Source of the DNA: Limimaricola sp. G21655-S1
Lineage (GTDB): Bacteria > Pseudomonadota > Alphaproteobacteria > Rhodobacterales > Rhodobacteraceae
Assembly: GCF_027213785.1 (NCBI RefSeq)
Contig: NZ_JAPWGO010000008.1
Location: 2,308-66,307 of the forward strand
Length of the DNA: 64,000 nucleotides
Direction: 5' to 3'
In this document: positions 57,853 through 64,000 of the stretch, piece by piece
Position numbering within the stretch: position 1 is the stretch's first letter
Layout: the number at the start of each line of letters is the position of its first letter
The notes under the pieces: generated by a model
Databases searched by the model: none
Told to the model about the DNA's origin: nothing
What the model saw: only the letters and a program-made list of their open reading frames with translations
Made by a program: the position numbers and the translations under genes

Positions 57853-58060
57853 TCTGCGCGAACATCGCTTCGCCTGCGCGCCGGGCCTCCAAATCGAGGC
57901 GCATGAGCGGCTCGTGGCGCTGCAATTCGCGCAGGTGGCCGCGACGCTGGAGCGGATCGAGGCGGTGATGGAGCGGCTGGAGCGCCGGCTCTGGCTCGCC
58001 GTCTACGGCGTCGTCGCGGCGATCGGCGCGCAGGCGGCGCAGGGGATCGTGGGGCTTTGA
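57845..58060 (+). CDS. GTA g3.5, small membrane-type protein
   Basis: This 71-residue protein has an amphipathic helix (HERLVALQFAQVAATLERIEAVMERLE) and a C-terminal hydrophobic helix (WLAVYGVVAAIGAQAAQGIVGL). It sits between portal and protease exactly where RcGTA has g3.5. Start ATG 57845 lies within the portal gene end. Function not known to me. Confidence 0.82.
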   Translation: MDDLREHRFACAPGLQIEAHERLVALQFAQVAATLERIEAVMERLERRLWLAVYGVVAAIGAQAAQGIVGL

Positions 58061-58071
58061 GGGAGGGATTG

Positions 58072-58620
58072 ATGGAACTGGAACGCAAGTTCTGCGCGGG
58101 CGGCACGGATCGCACCGGGCCGCTGGAGATCGGCGAGGGGGCGGTGATCTCGGGCTACGCCTCGCTGTTCGGCCGCGCCGACCAGGGCGGCGACGTGGTG
58201 GCGCCGGGCGCCTATGCCGCCTCGCTGAAGCGGCTGGAGGGCTGCGGCGGCCGGGTGCGGATGCTGTGGCAGCACGACCCGGCGCGCCCGATCGGCGTCT
58301 GGGACGAGGTGCGCGAGGACGGCACGGGCCTATGGGTCAAGGGCCGGATCCTCACGGAGGTGGCGCAGGGCCGCGAGGCGGCGGCGCTGGTGGCGGCGGG
58401 GGCGATCGACGGGCTGTCGATCGGCTACCGGACGCGGCGGTCGAGCAAGGCGGGCACGGGCCGCAGGCTCGACGAGCTGGAGCTGTGGGAGGTGTCGCTG
58501 GTGACCTTCCCGATGCTGCGCGAGGCGCGGGTCGGCACCAAGCGGTCGGGCGCGCTTCTGGCGAAGATACGGGCGGCGCGGGGCGCGCTCGGGGGACGAG
58601 AGGGGGAACGCGATGCGTGA
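58072..58620 (+). CDS. GTA g4, HK97-family prohead protease
   Basis: This 182-residue protease matures the capsid. Landmarks are ISGYASLFGRADQGGDVVAPGAY, the likely catalytic His in LWQHDPARPIGVW and Ser in DGLSIGYRT. I choose ATG 58072 over TTG 58057 because of its GAGGGAGG ribosome site. The gene overlaps the capsid gene by 8 bp. Confidence 0.93.
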   Translation: MELERKFCAGGTDRTGPLEIGEGAVISGYASLFGRADQGGDVVAPGAYAASLKRLEGCGGRVRMLWQHDPARPIGVWDEVREDGTGLWVKGRILTEVAQGREAAALVAAGAIDGLSIGYRTRRSSKAGTGRRLDELELWEVSLVTFPMLREARVGTKRSGALLAKIRAARGALGGREGERDA

Positions 58621-59764
58621 CGATGACGACGAGCTTGGCCGCGAGATCGGCGGGCTGATGGAAGAGCTGGGCCGGTTCTCGGCCGAGATCCGAACGAAAC
58701 TCAAGGCACAGGACGACCGGATGACCCGACTGGACCGCAAGACCGCGCTCGCCGCGCGCAGCCCGCTCGAAGCCAAGACCGCAGGCCAGCCGCATCGCGC
58801 CGCCTTCGGCGCCTATCTGCGCACCGGCGAGGATGAGGGGCTGCGCGGGCTCGGGCTCGAGGGCAAGGCGATGAGCACCACGGTCGCCGCCGATGGCGGC
58901 TATCTCGTCGATCCGCAGACCGCCGAACGGGTGCGCGGCGTGCTCGGCGCGACCGCCTCGCTGCGCGCCATCGCCAGCGTCGTGGCGGTGGATGCGGGCT
59001 CGTATGACGTGCTGATCGACCATGCCGAGCCGGGCGCCGGCTGGGCCGACGAGACCTCGGCGCGGACCGAGACCGGCACGCCGCAGATCGACCGGATCAA
59101 CATCCCGCTGCACGAGCTTTCGGCGCTGCCCAAGACCTCGCAGCGGCTCTTGGACGACAGCGCCTTCGACATCGAGGGCTGGCTCGCGGGCCGGATCGCC
59201 GACACCTTCGCGCGGGCCGAGGCCGCGGCCTTCGTCTCGGGCAACGGCGTCGACAAGCCGCGCGGCATCCTCGACTATCCGCGGGTCGATGATGAGGGCT
59301 GGGCCTGGAACAGCCTCGGCTATGTCGCGACCGGCACCGATGGCGGCTTCGACGCCGCGAACCCGGCCGATGCGGTGATCGACCTCGTCTACCGGCTCGG
59401 CGCGCCGTATCGCGCGGGCGCGAGCTTCGTGATGAACTCGCGCACCGCCGGCGCGCTGCGCAAGCTCAAGGACGCCGATGGCCGGTTCCTGTGGTCCGAC
59501 GGCCTTTCGGCGGGGGAACCGGCGCGGCTCCTGGGCTATCCGGTGCTCATCGCCGAGGACATGCCCGACATCGCCTCCGACACCTGCGCCGTGGCCTTCG
59601 GCAATTTCGAGGCGGGCTACACCATCGCCGAGCGGCCCGACCTGCGGGTGCTGCGCGATCCGTTCTCGGCCAAGCCGCACGTGATCTTCTACGCGACCAA
59701 GCGGGTCGGCGGCGCGGTGAGCGATTTCGCGGCGATCAAGCTGCTGAAATTCGGCATCGCCTGA
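58613..59764 (+). CDS. GTA g5, major capsid protein (HK97 fold)
   Basis: This 383-residue capsid protein starts with a coiled-coil delta domain (about residues 1-50) that the protease should remove, followed by GGYLVDPQTAERVRGVLGATASLR and the HK97 E-loop and P-domain. NIPLHELSALPKTSQRLLDD and AEAAAFVSGNGVDKPRGIL are typical. A perfect 11-bp hairpin follows the stop. Confidence 0.95.
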   Translation: MRDDDDELGREIGGLMEELGRFSAEIRTKLKAQDDRMTRLDRKTALAARSPLEAKTAGQPHRAAFGAYLRTGEDEGLRGLGLEGKAMSTTVAADGGYLVDPQTAERVRGVLGATASLRAIASVVAVDAGSYDVLIDHAEPGAGWADETSARTETGTPQIDRINIPLHELSALPKTSQRLLDDSAFDIEGWLAGRIADTFARAEAAAFVSGNGVDKPRGILDYPRVDDEGWAWNSLGYVATGTDGGFDAANPADAVIDLVYRLGAPYRAGASFVMNSRTAGALRKLKDADGRFLWSDGLSAGEPARLLGYPVLIAEDMPDIASDTCAVAFGNFEAGYTIAERPDLRVLRDPFSAKPHVIFYATKRVGGAVSDFAAIKLLKFGIA

Positions 59765-59773
59765 TGCGGGGGG

Positions 59774-59801
59774 GCCGGGCCGCGCGGCGACGCGGCCCGG
59801 C
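59774..59801 (+). terminator. Hairpin directly after the GTA capsid gene
   Basis: GCCGGGCCGCG (59774-59784) pairs perfectly with 59791-59801 around a 6-base loop, nine bases past the capsid stop and before g6. There is no T tract. It may protect the capsid message end or partly stop transcription so that capsid is made in excess. Confidence 0.65.
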
Positions 59802-59831
59802 ATCATGGCTGCGACCGCGAAAGGACGGGTG

Positions 59832-60431
59832 ATGAGACTGATCGAAACGGGCGCTGTGCCCGAGGCGGCGCTGCCGGTCGAGGGCTTTCGCGCGCATCTG
59901 CGGATCGGCACCGGCTTTGCCGAGGCCGGGTTGCAGGACGCGGCGCTGGCGGGATTCCTGCGCGCGGCGATTGCCGCGATCGAGGGCCGCACCGGCAAGG
60001 TGCTGCTGGCGCGCGGCTTCGTGCTGGAGGTCGGGCGCTGGCGCGACGCGCGGCGGCTGGCGCTGCCGGTGGCGCCGCTGCGCGCGGTGACGGCGTTCGA
60101 GATCGTCGACGCGCAGGGCGTGGCCGTGGCCGTCGCCCCCGAGCGCTGGCAGGCCGTAATGGACGACCAGCGGCCGCATCTCCTGCCCGTCGCGGCGGGC
60201 TGGCCGGGCATACCGCAGGGCGGCACCGCGCGCATCGGTTTCGAGGCGGGTTACGGGGCGCATTGGTCCGAGATCCCCGCCGATCTGGCGCAGGCGGTGA
60301 TGATGCTGGCGGCGCATTACCACGAATACCGGCACGACACCGCGCTCGGTCCGGGCTGCATGCCGTTCGGCGTCACCGCGCTGACCGAGCGGTTCCGGGC
60401 GCTGCGGCTTTCGGCGGGGGGCGGGGCATGA
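59832..60431 (+). CDS. GTA g6, head-tail connector (adaptor)
   Basis: This 199-residue protein matches the HK97 gp6-like adaptor plan: a helical N-terminal bundle (GLQDAALAGFLRAAIAAIEGRTGKVLLARGF) with a beta insertion and a C-terminal helix (LAQAVMMLAAHYHEYRHD). It binds under the portal. ATG 59832 follows AAAGGACGGG; the stop overlaps g7 (ATGA). Confidence 0.9.
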   Translation: MRLIETGAVPEAALPVEGFRAHLRIGTGFAEAGLQDAALAGFLRAAIAAIEGRTGKVLLARGFVLEVGRWRDARRLALPVAPLRAVTAFEIVDAQGVAVAVAPERWQAVMDDQRPHLLPVAAGWPGIPQGGTARIGFEAGYGAHWSEIPADLAQAVMMLAAHYHEYRHDTALGPGCMPFGVTALTERFRALRLSAGGGA

Positions 60432-60766
60432 GGCCGGTGCGGCTGAACCGGGCGCTCCTGCTCGAAGCGCCCCGGCGCGCCCCCGACGGCGCTGGCGGGT
60501 TCGAGCGCGGCTGGACCGCGCTGGGCACGCTCTGGGCCTCGGTCGAGGCCCGTTCCGGGCGCGATCTCGACGGCATGGGCGCGGCGCTGAGCCGGGTCAG
60601 GCTGCGCATCGTCACCCGCGCCGCGCCGCCGGGCTCGACGATGCGCCCGGCGCCCGAGCAGCGCTTTCGCGAGGGGGCGCGGATCTTCGCGATCCGCGCG
60701 GTGCGCGAGCTCGACGCCGAGGGGCGCTATCTCCTGTGCGAGGCCGAAGAGGAGGTGGCGCGATGA
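60428..60766 (+). CDS. GTA g7, head-tail adaptor / stopper
   Basis: This 112-residue protein is mainly beta (GGFERGWTALGTLWASVEARSG; RLRIVTRAAPPGSTMRPAPEQRF) as in the phage head-closure family of SPP1 gp16 type. It lies between g6 and g8 and overlaps both by four bases. Confidence 0.88.
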   Translation: MRPVRLNRALLLEAPRRAPDGAGGFERGWTALGTLWASVEARSGRDLDGMGAALSRVRLRIVTRAAPPGSTMRPAPEQRFREGARIFAIRAVRELDAEGRYLLCEAEEEVAR

Positions 60767-61173
60767 GCTACGCGGTCTCGGCGGCGCTGCAAGCCGCGAT
60801 CCATGCGCGGCTGGCGGCGCATCCGCCCCTGGCCGACCTGCTGGGCGCCGCGATCTACGACGCGCTGCCCGCCGGGCCGCTGCCGCCGCTCTACGCGGTG
60901 CTGGGCCCCGAAACGGCGCGCGACCGCTCCGACGGCACGGCGGCGGGGGCGCTGCACCACATCACGGTGAGCGTGGTCAGCGACGCGGCCGGGTTCCGAA
61001 GCGCCAAGCTGGCGGCGGCGGCGATCTGCGACGCGCTGGCGGGCACCGCCCCCGCGCTGGATCGCGGGCGGCTGGTGGGGCTGTGGTTCCTGCGCGCCCG
61101 GGCCAAGCGGATCGGCAGCGGCGAGGCGCGGCGCATCGACCTGGTGTTCCGCGCACGCAGCGAGGACGTCTGA
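60763..61173 (+). CDS. GTA g8, tail terminator (DUF3168)
   Basis: This 136-residue protein belongs to the tail-completion group that caps the tail tube. The pattern SYAVSAALQAAIHARLAAHPPLADLL, then LPPLYAVLGPE and ITVSVVSDAAGFRSAK, is typical of DUF3168. Its four-base overlap with g7 and 24-bp gap to the tail-tube gene fit the GTA order. Confidence 0.9.
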   Translation: MSYAVSAALQAAIHARLAAHPPLADLLGAAIYDALPAGPLPPLYAVLGPETARDRSDGTAAGALHHITVSVVSDAAGFRSAKLAAAAICDALAGTAPALDRGRLVGLWFLRARAKRIGSGEARRIDLVFRARSEDV

Positions 61174-61197
61174 ACACAAGCGAGGGAGGGCCAGAGG

Positions 61198-61611
61198 ATG
61201 GCGGCTCAGAACGGCAGGGATCTCCTGCTCAAGATCGACATGACCGGCGACGGGCTGTTCGAGACCATGGCGGGGCTGCGCGCGACGCGGCTCACGCTCA
61301 ATGCGCAGAGCGTCGACATCACCCATCTGGGCAGCGAGGGCTGGCGCGAGCTTCTGGGCGGTGCCGGCATGCGCTCGGCCGCCGTGGCGGGCTCGGGCGT
61401 GTTCCGCGACGCCTCGACCGACGCCCGGGCGCGGGCGATCTTCTTCGCGGGCGAGACGCCGGATTTCCAGCTGGTGATCCCCGATTTCGGCACCATGACC
61501 GGGCCGTTCCAGATCGCCTCGATCGACTATGCGGGCAGCCATGACGGCGAGGCCAGCTTCGAGATCGCGCTGGTCTCGGCCGGGCCGCTCGCCTTCGAGG
61601 CGGCGCCCTGA
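61198..61611 (+). CDS. GTA g9, major tail tube protein
   Basis: This 137-residue beta-rich protein forms the hexameric rings of the tail tube. GRDLLLKIDMTGDGLFETMAG and NAQSVDITHLGSEGWRELLGG are typical of phage major tail proteins of the TP901-1 group. ATG 61198 has a GAGGGAGGGCCAGAGG leader. The stop overlaps g10 (TGATG). Confidence 0.93.
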   Translation: MAAQNGRDLLLKIDMTGDGLFETMAGLRATRLTLNAQSVDITHLGSEGWRELLGGAGMRSAAVAGSGVFRDASTDARARAIFFAGETPDFQLVIPDFGTMTGPFQIASIDYAGSHDGEASFEIALVSAGPLAFEAAP

Positions 61612-61925
61612 TGGCCAATCCGCGCGCCGGCGAGGTGGCGCTGATCCTCGACGGGCGGCGCCACGTCATGAAGCTGAGCCTCGGCGCGCTGGCCGAGCTG
61701 GAGGAGAGCCTCGGTGCCGACAGCATCGCGGCGCTGGTGGCCCGGCTCGAAGGCGGCGAGGTCTCGGCGCGCGACGTCATGGCGCTGATCGTCGCGGGGC
61801 TGAGGGGCGGCGGCTGGCCCGGCCGGGCCGCCGATCTGGTGGCGGCCGAGATCGAGGGCGGGCCGGTCGAGGCGGCGCGCCTCGCCGCGCTCTTGGTGGC
61901 GCGCGCCTTCGGGGAGATCGGCTGA
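61611..61925 (+). CDS. GTA g10, tail assembly chaperone
   Basis: This 104-residue protein has the TAC_11-like plan (GEVALILDGRRHVMKLSLGALAELEESLG) and then helices. In phages such a protein is joined by frameshift to a second part; here g10.1 starts at the stop of g10 (TGATG), which is the GTA arrangement. Confidence 0.88.
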   Translation: MANPRAGEVALILDGRRHVMKLSLGALAELEESLGADSIAALVARLEGGEVSARDVMALIVAGLRGGGWPGRAADLVAAEIEGGPVEAARLAALLVARAFGEIG

Positions 61926-62110
61926 TGCGGCTCGACTGGGCGGCGATGATGCGGGCGGGGATCGGCGGGCTCGGGCTCAGGCCGTCCGAGTTCTGGGCGC
62001 TGACCCCGGCCGAGCTGCGGCTGATGCTGGGCCCGCCCGGGCCCGCGCCGATGGACCGGGCCCGCTTCGAGGCGCTGTGCCGCGAGCATCCTGACGGGGA
62101 GAGGACATGA
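61925..62110 (+). CDS. GTA g10.1, small tail chaperone partner
   Basis: This 61-residue protein (LDWAAMMRAGIGGLGLRPSEFWALTPAELRLML) is the usual phage_TAC_6 companion of g10. It is coupled to g10 by TGATG and to g11 by ATGA. The motif FWALTPAEL is diagnostic for this group. Confidence 0.88.
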   Translation: MRLDWAAMMRAGIGGLGLRPSEFWALTPAELRLMLGPPGPAPMDRARFEALCREHPDGERT

Positions 62111-62745
62111 CCGAGGACGAGTTCGAGGCGCTGGAACGCGCCATGGAGGAGGCGGGCGGCGTCGCCGAGAGCTTCTCGCGCGAGCTGGAGCGGATGCGCG
62201 CCGGGCTGAGCGAGACGACGCGCGATCTCGGCCGGCTGGAGCGCGGCTTTTCCGGCGGCATCCGCCGCGCCATCGACGGCGTGCTGTTCGAGGGCCGCTC
62301 GGTCGGCGGCGCGCTCAAGGGGCTGGCGGGGAGCATGTCGGGCACCGTCTACGGCAACGCGATGCGGCCCGTGACCGACCGGCTCGGCGGGATGCTGGCG
62401 CAGGGGGTGAACGGGCTGGTGGCGGGGCTGATGCCCTTCGCCGAGGGCGGTGCCTTCGCGGGCGGGCGGGTCACGCCATTCGCCCGTGGCGGCGTGGTCT
62501 CGGGGCCGGTGGCCTTTCCGATGCGCGGCGGCGCCGGGCTGATGGGCGAGGCGGGGCCGGAGGCGATCCTGCCGCTGGCGCGCGGCGCCGACGGCCGGCT
62601 CGGCGTCGCCGCGGGCGGCGGTGGCGGCGCGGCGCAGGTCACGGTCAACATATCCACGCCCGACATCGAGGGGTTCCGCCGCTCGCGCGGGCAGGTGGCG
62701 GCGCAGATCGCCCGCGCGGTCGATCGCGGCCGCCGCGACAGGTGA
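62107..62745 (+). CDS. GTA g11, tail tape-measure protein
   Basis: This 212-residue protein has an N-terminal coiled coil (about residues 1-60), a hydrophobic stretch (about 75-115) and a Gly-rich C-terminus with the tape-measure motif FARGGVVSGPVAFPMRGG and LMGEAGPEAILPL. The short length fits the short GTA tail, as tape-measure size sets tail length. Confidence 0.9.
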   Translation: MTEDEFEALERAMEEAGGVAESFSRELERMRAGLSETTRDLGRLERGFSGGIRRAIDGVLFEGRSVGGALKGLAGSMSGTVYGNAMRPVTDRLGGMLAQGVNGLVAGLMPFAEGGAFAGGRVTPFARGGVVSGPVAFPMRGGAGLMGEAGPEAILPLARGADGRLGVAAGGGGGAAQVTVNISTPDIEGFRRSRGQVAAQIARAVDRGRRDR

Positions 62746-62756
62746 GGGAGGCGAAT

Positions 62757-63389
62757 ATGGGGTTCCACGATGTGAGATTTCCCGTCGCGCTGAGCTTCGG
62801 TGCCTCCGGCGGGCCGGAGCGGCGCTGCGAGATCGTCACCCTCGCCAATGGCTTCGAGGAGCGCAACAGCCCCTGGGCGCATGCGCGGCGGCGCTACGAC
62901 GCCGGGCTGGGGCTGCGCGCGCTCGAGGACGTCGAGACGGTGATGGGCTTCTTCGAGGCGCGGCGCGGCCCGCTCTTCGGGTTTCGCTGGAAGGACTGGC
63001 TCGACTTCCGCTCGGCCCCGGCGGCGCGCCCGATCGAACCTCTCGACCAGCAGATCGGCTTCGGCGACGACACCACGACGGCGTTCCAGCTGGTCAAGCG
63101 CTATGGCGACGGCCCGAGCCCCTATCTGCGTCCCATCGCCAAGCCGATCGCGGGCAGCGTCCGGGTCGCGGTGGGCGGCGACGAGATCGGCCCGGGCGAG
63201 GGGGTCGAGGTGGATCACGCCACGGGGCTGGTGCGCTTCGCGGTGCCGCCCGCCATGGGCGAGATCGTCACCGCCGGGTTCGAGTTCGACGTGCCGGCGC
63301 GGTTCGACACGGAGACGCTGTCGGGATCGGTCGCGGGGTTCCGGGCCGGGACGGTGCCGGAGATCCCGGTGGTGGAGATCCGGCTGTGA
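62757..63389 (+). CDS. GTA g12, distal tail protein (DUF2460)
   Basis: This 210-residue baseplate protein matches DUF2460 (GFHDVRFPVALSFGASGGPER; FFEARRGPLFGFRWKDWLDF; FGDDTTTAFQLVKRYGD). It forms the ring at the tail tip. ATG 62757 follows GGGAGGCG. The stop overlaps the g13 start (GTGA). Confidence 0.93.
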   Translation: MGFHDVRFPVALSFGASGGPERRCEIVTLANGFEERNSPWAHARRRYDAGLGLRALEDVETVMGFFEARRGPLFGFRWKDWLDFRSAPAARPIEPLDQQIGFGDDTTTAFQLVKRYGDGPSPYLRPIAKPIAGSVRVAVGGDEIGPGEGVEVDHATGLVRFAVPPAMGEIVTAGFEFDVPARFDTETLSGSVAGFRAGTVPEIPVVEIRL

Positions 63390-64000
63390 GCGGGCTCGAT
63401 GGCCATCTCGCGAGCGGGGTGACGACGCTCTGCCGCGCCTGGGCGCTCAGGCGCGCCGACGGGCTGGAGCGCGGCTTTACCGATCACGACCGGGCGCTGT
63501 CCTTCGAGGGCATCGCGTTCCGGCCCGAAACGGGGATAAGCGCCAGCGCGCTGGTGCAGGGCGCGGGGCTCGCGGCCGATACCGGCGAGGCGCTGGGCGC
63601 GATCTCGGATGCGGGGATCACCGAGGCCGAGATCGCCGAAGGCCGGCTCGACGGGGCCGAGCTGCGGCTCTGGCGGGTCAACTGGGCGGCGCCCGAGCAG
63701 CGGCTGCTGGAGTTCCGGGGGCGCCTGGGCGAGATCCGCCGCGACGGCACGCTGTTCCGGGCCGAGCTGCGCGGGCTCTCGGACCTGCTGAACCAACCGC
63801 TGGGCCGGGTCTACCAGCCGCGCTGCGACGCCTGCCTCGGCGATGCGCGCTGCGGGGTCGATCTCGACCAGCCCGGTGTTTCGGTGGCGCGCCCGCTCGG
63901 CGCGGCGGAGGGCGCCCGGCTGCGCCTCGACTGGCCCGACGGGCCGGTGGCGGGCTGGTTCGCCCATGGCCGGGTCGAGGTGCTGGACGGGCCCGGCGCC
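63386..64000 (+). CDS. GTA g13, baseplate hub protein N-terminal part (DUF2163), cut by window edge
   Basis: The frame opens at GTG 63386, overlapping the g12 stop, and stays open for 205 codons to the window end. SGLDGHLASGVTTLCRAWALRRADG opens the DUF2163 region; CDACLGDARCGVDLD near residue 150 supplies clustered cysteines. The RcGTA hub protein was reported to hold an iron-sulfur cluster and these Cys residues are the natural candidates here (partly inference). Confidence 0.9.
   Translation, partial: MSGLDGHLASGVTTLCRAWALRRADGLERGFTDHDRALSFEGIAFRPETGISASALVQGAGLAADTGEALGAISDAGITEAEIAEGRLDGAELRLWRVNWAAPEQRLLEFRGRLGEIRRDGTLFRAELRGLSDLLNQPLGRVYQPRCDACLGDARCGVDLDQPGVSVARPLGAAEGARLRLDWPDGPVAGWFAHGRVEVLDGPGA

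Noticed and set aside
54865-64000. Ordinary prophage
   Set aside because: Gene order and sizes match RcGTA; there is no integrase, att site, repressor or replication module at the left end, where mltG of the host follows directly.

Overview
The window is a high-GC chromosomal segment from an alphaproteobacterium, almost certainly Rhodobacteraceae/Paracoccaceae (Rhodobacterales). The best evidence is the right end. From about 54.9 kb to the window edge it carries a collinear gene-transfer-agent cluster in the order known from Rhodobacter capsulatus RcGTA: small terminase, large terminase, portal, g3.5, prohead protease, capsid, adaptors, tail tube, chaperones, tape measure, g12, and g13 cut by the edge. 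No tRNA, rRNA, CRISPR array or intact insertion sequence was recognised.

Layout. 0-1.7 kb: C-terminal end of a secreted cadherin-like/RTX protein. 2.4-11.0 kb: catabolic locus A, a NitT/TauT-type ABC importer, an FAD oxidoreductase, a class III CoA-transferase and an enoyl-CoA hydratase, followed by a LysR regulator and an amidohydrolase; a small monooxygenase-fold gene faces them. 11.2-13.9 kb: a minus-strand operon of 7Fe ferredoxin, DHDPS-family lyase and aldehyde dehydrogenase with a clear terminator. 14.2-27.8 kb: the most unusual region. It holds an 18-haem c-type cytochrome of six three-haem modules, a membrane cytochrome b-like protein, ccmF-ccmG-ccmH-ccmI, a membrane-anchored ferredoxin/FAD oxidoreductase, a Sel1/ankyrin protein, a TPR plus beta-barrel outer-membrane protein, and a 17-haem cytochrome containing four nearly identical 138-bp di-haem repeats. 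I read it as a candidate envelope-spanning electron-transfer system with its own haem-ligation genes; no function has been shown from sequence alone.

28.2-31.9 kb: amino-sugar genes, nagA and a ROK kinase on the minus strand and nagB on the plus strand. 31.9-42.0 kb: catabolic locus B. A GntR/FCD regulator and a YdiJ-type FAD/Fe-S oxidase diverge from an aminotransferase across an operator-like dyad; then come a TRAP transporter, a crotonase lacking both usual catalytic glutamates, and a second CoA-transferase. 42.1-46.7 kb: a small possible DNA-binding protein, an AT-richer GNAT acetyltransferase, a Tat-exported CpdB nucleotidase, and a LOV blue-light histidine kinase.

46.9-48.1 kb: the rpsF-rpsR-rplI ribosomal operon. 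48.4-54.7 kb: fatty-acid synthesis (fabD, fabG, acpP, fabF) with mltG, plus a predicted c-di-GMP-binding PilZ membrane protein. 54.7-64 kb: the GTA cluster, preceded by a promoter-like sequence and a strong hairpin with a T tract, with another hairpin just after the capsid gene.
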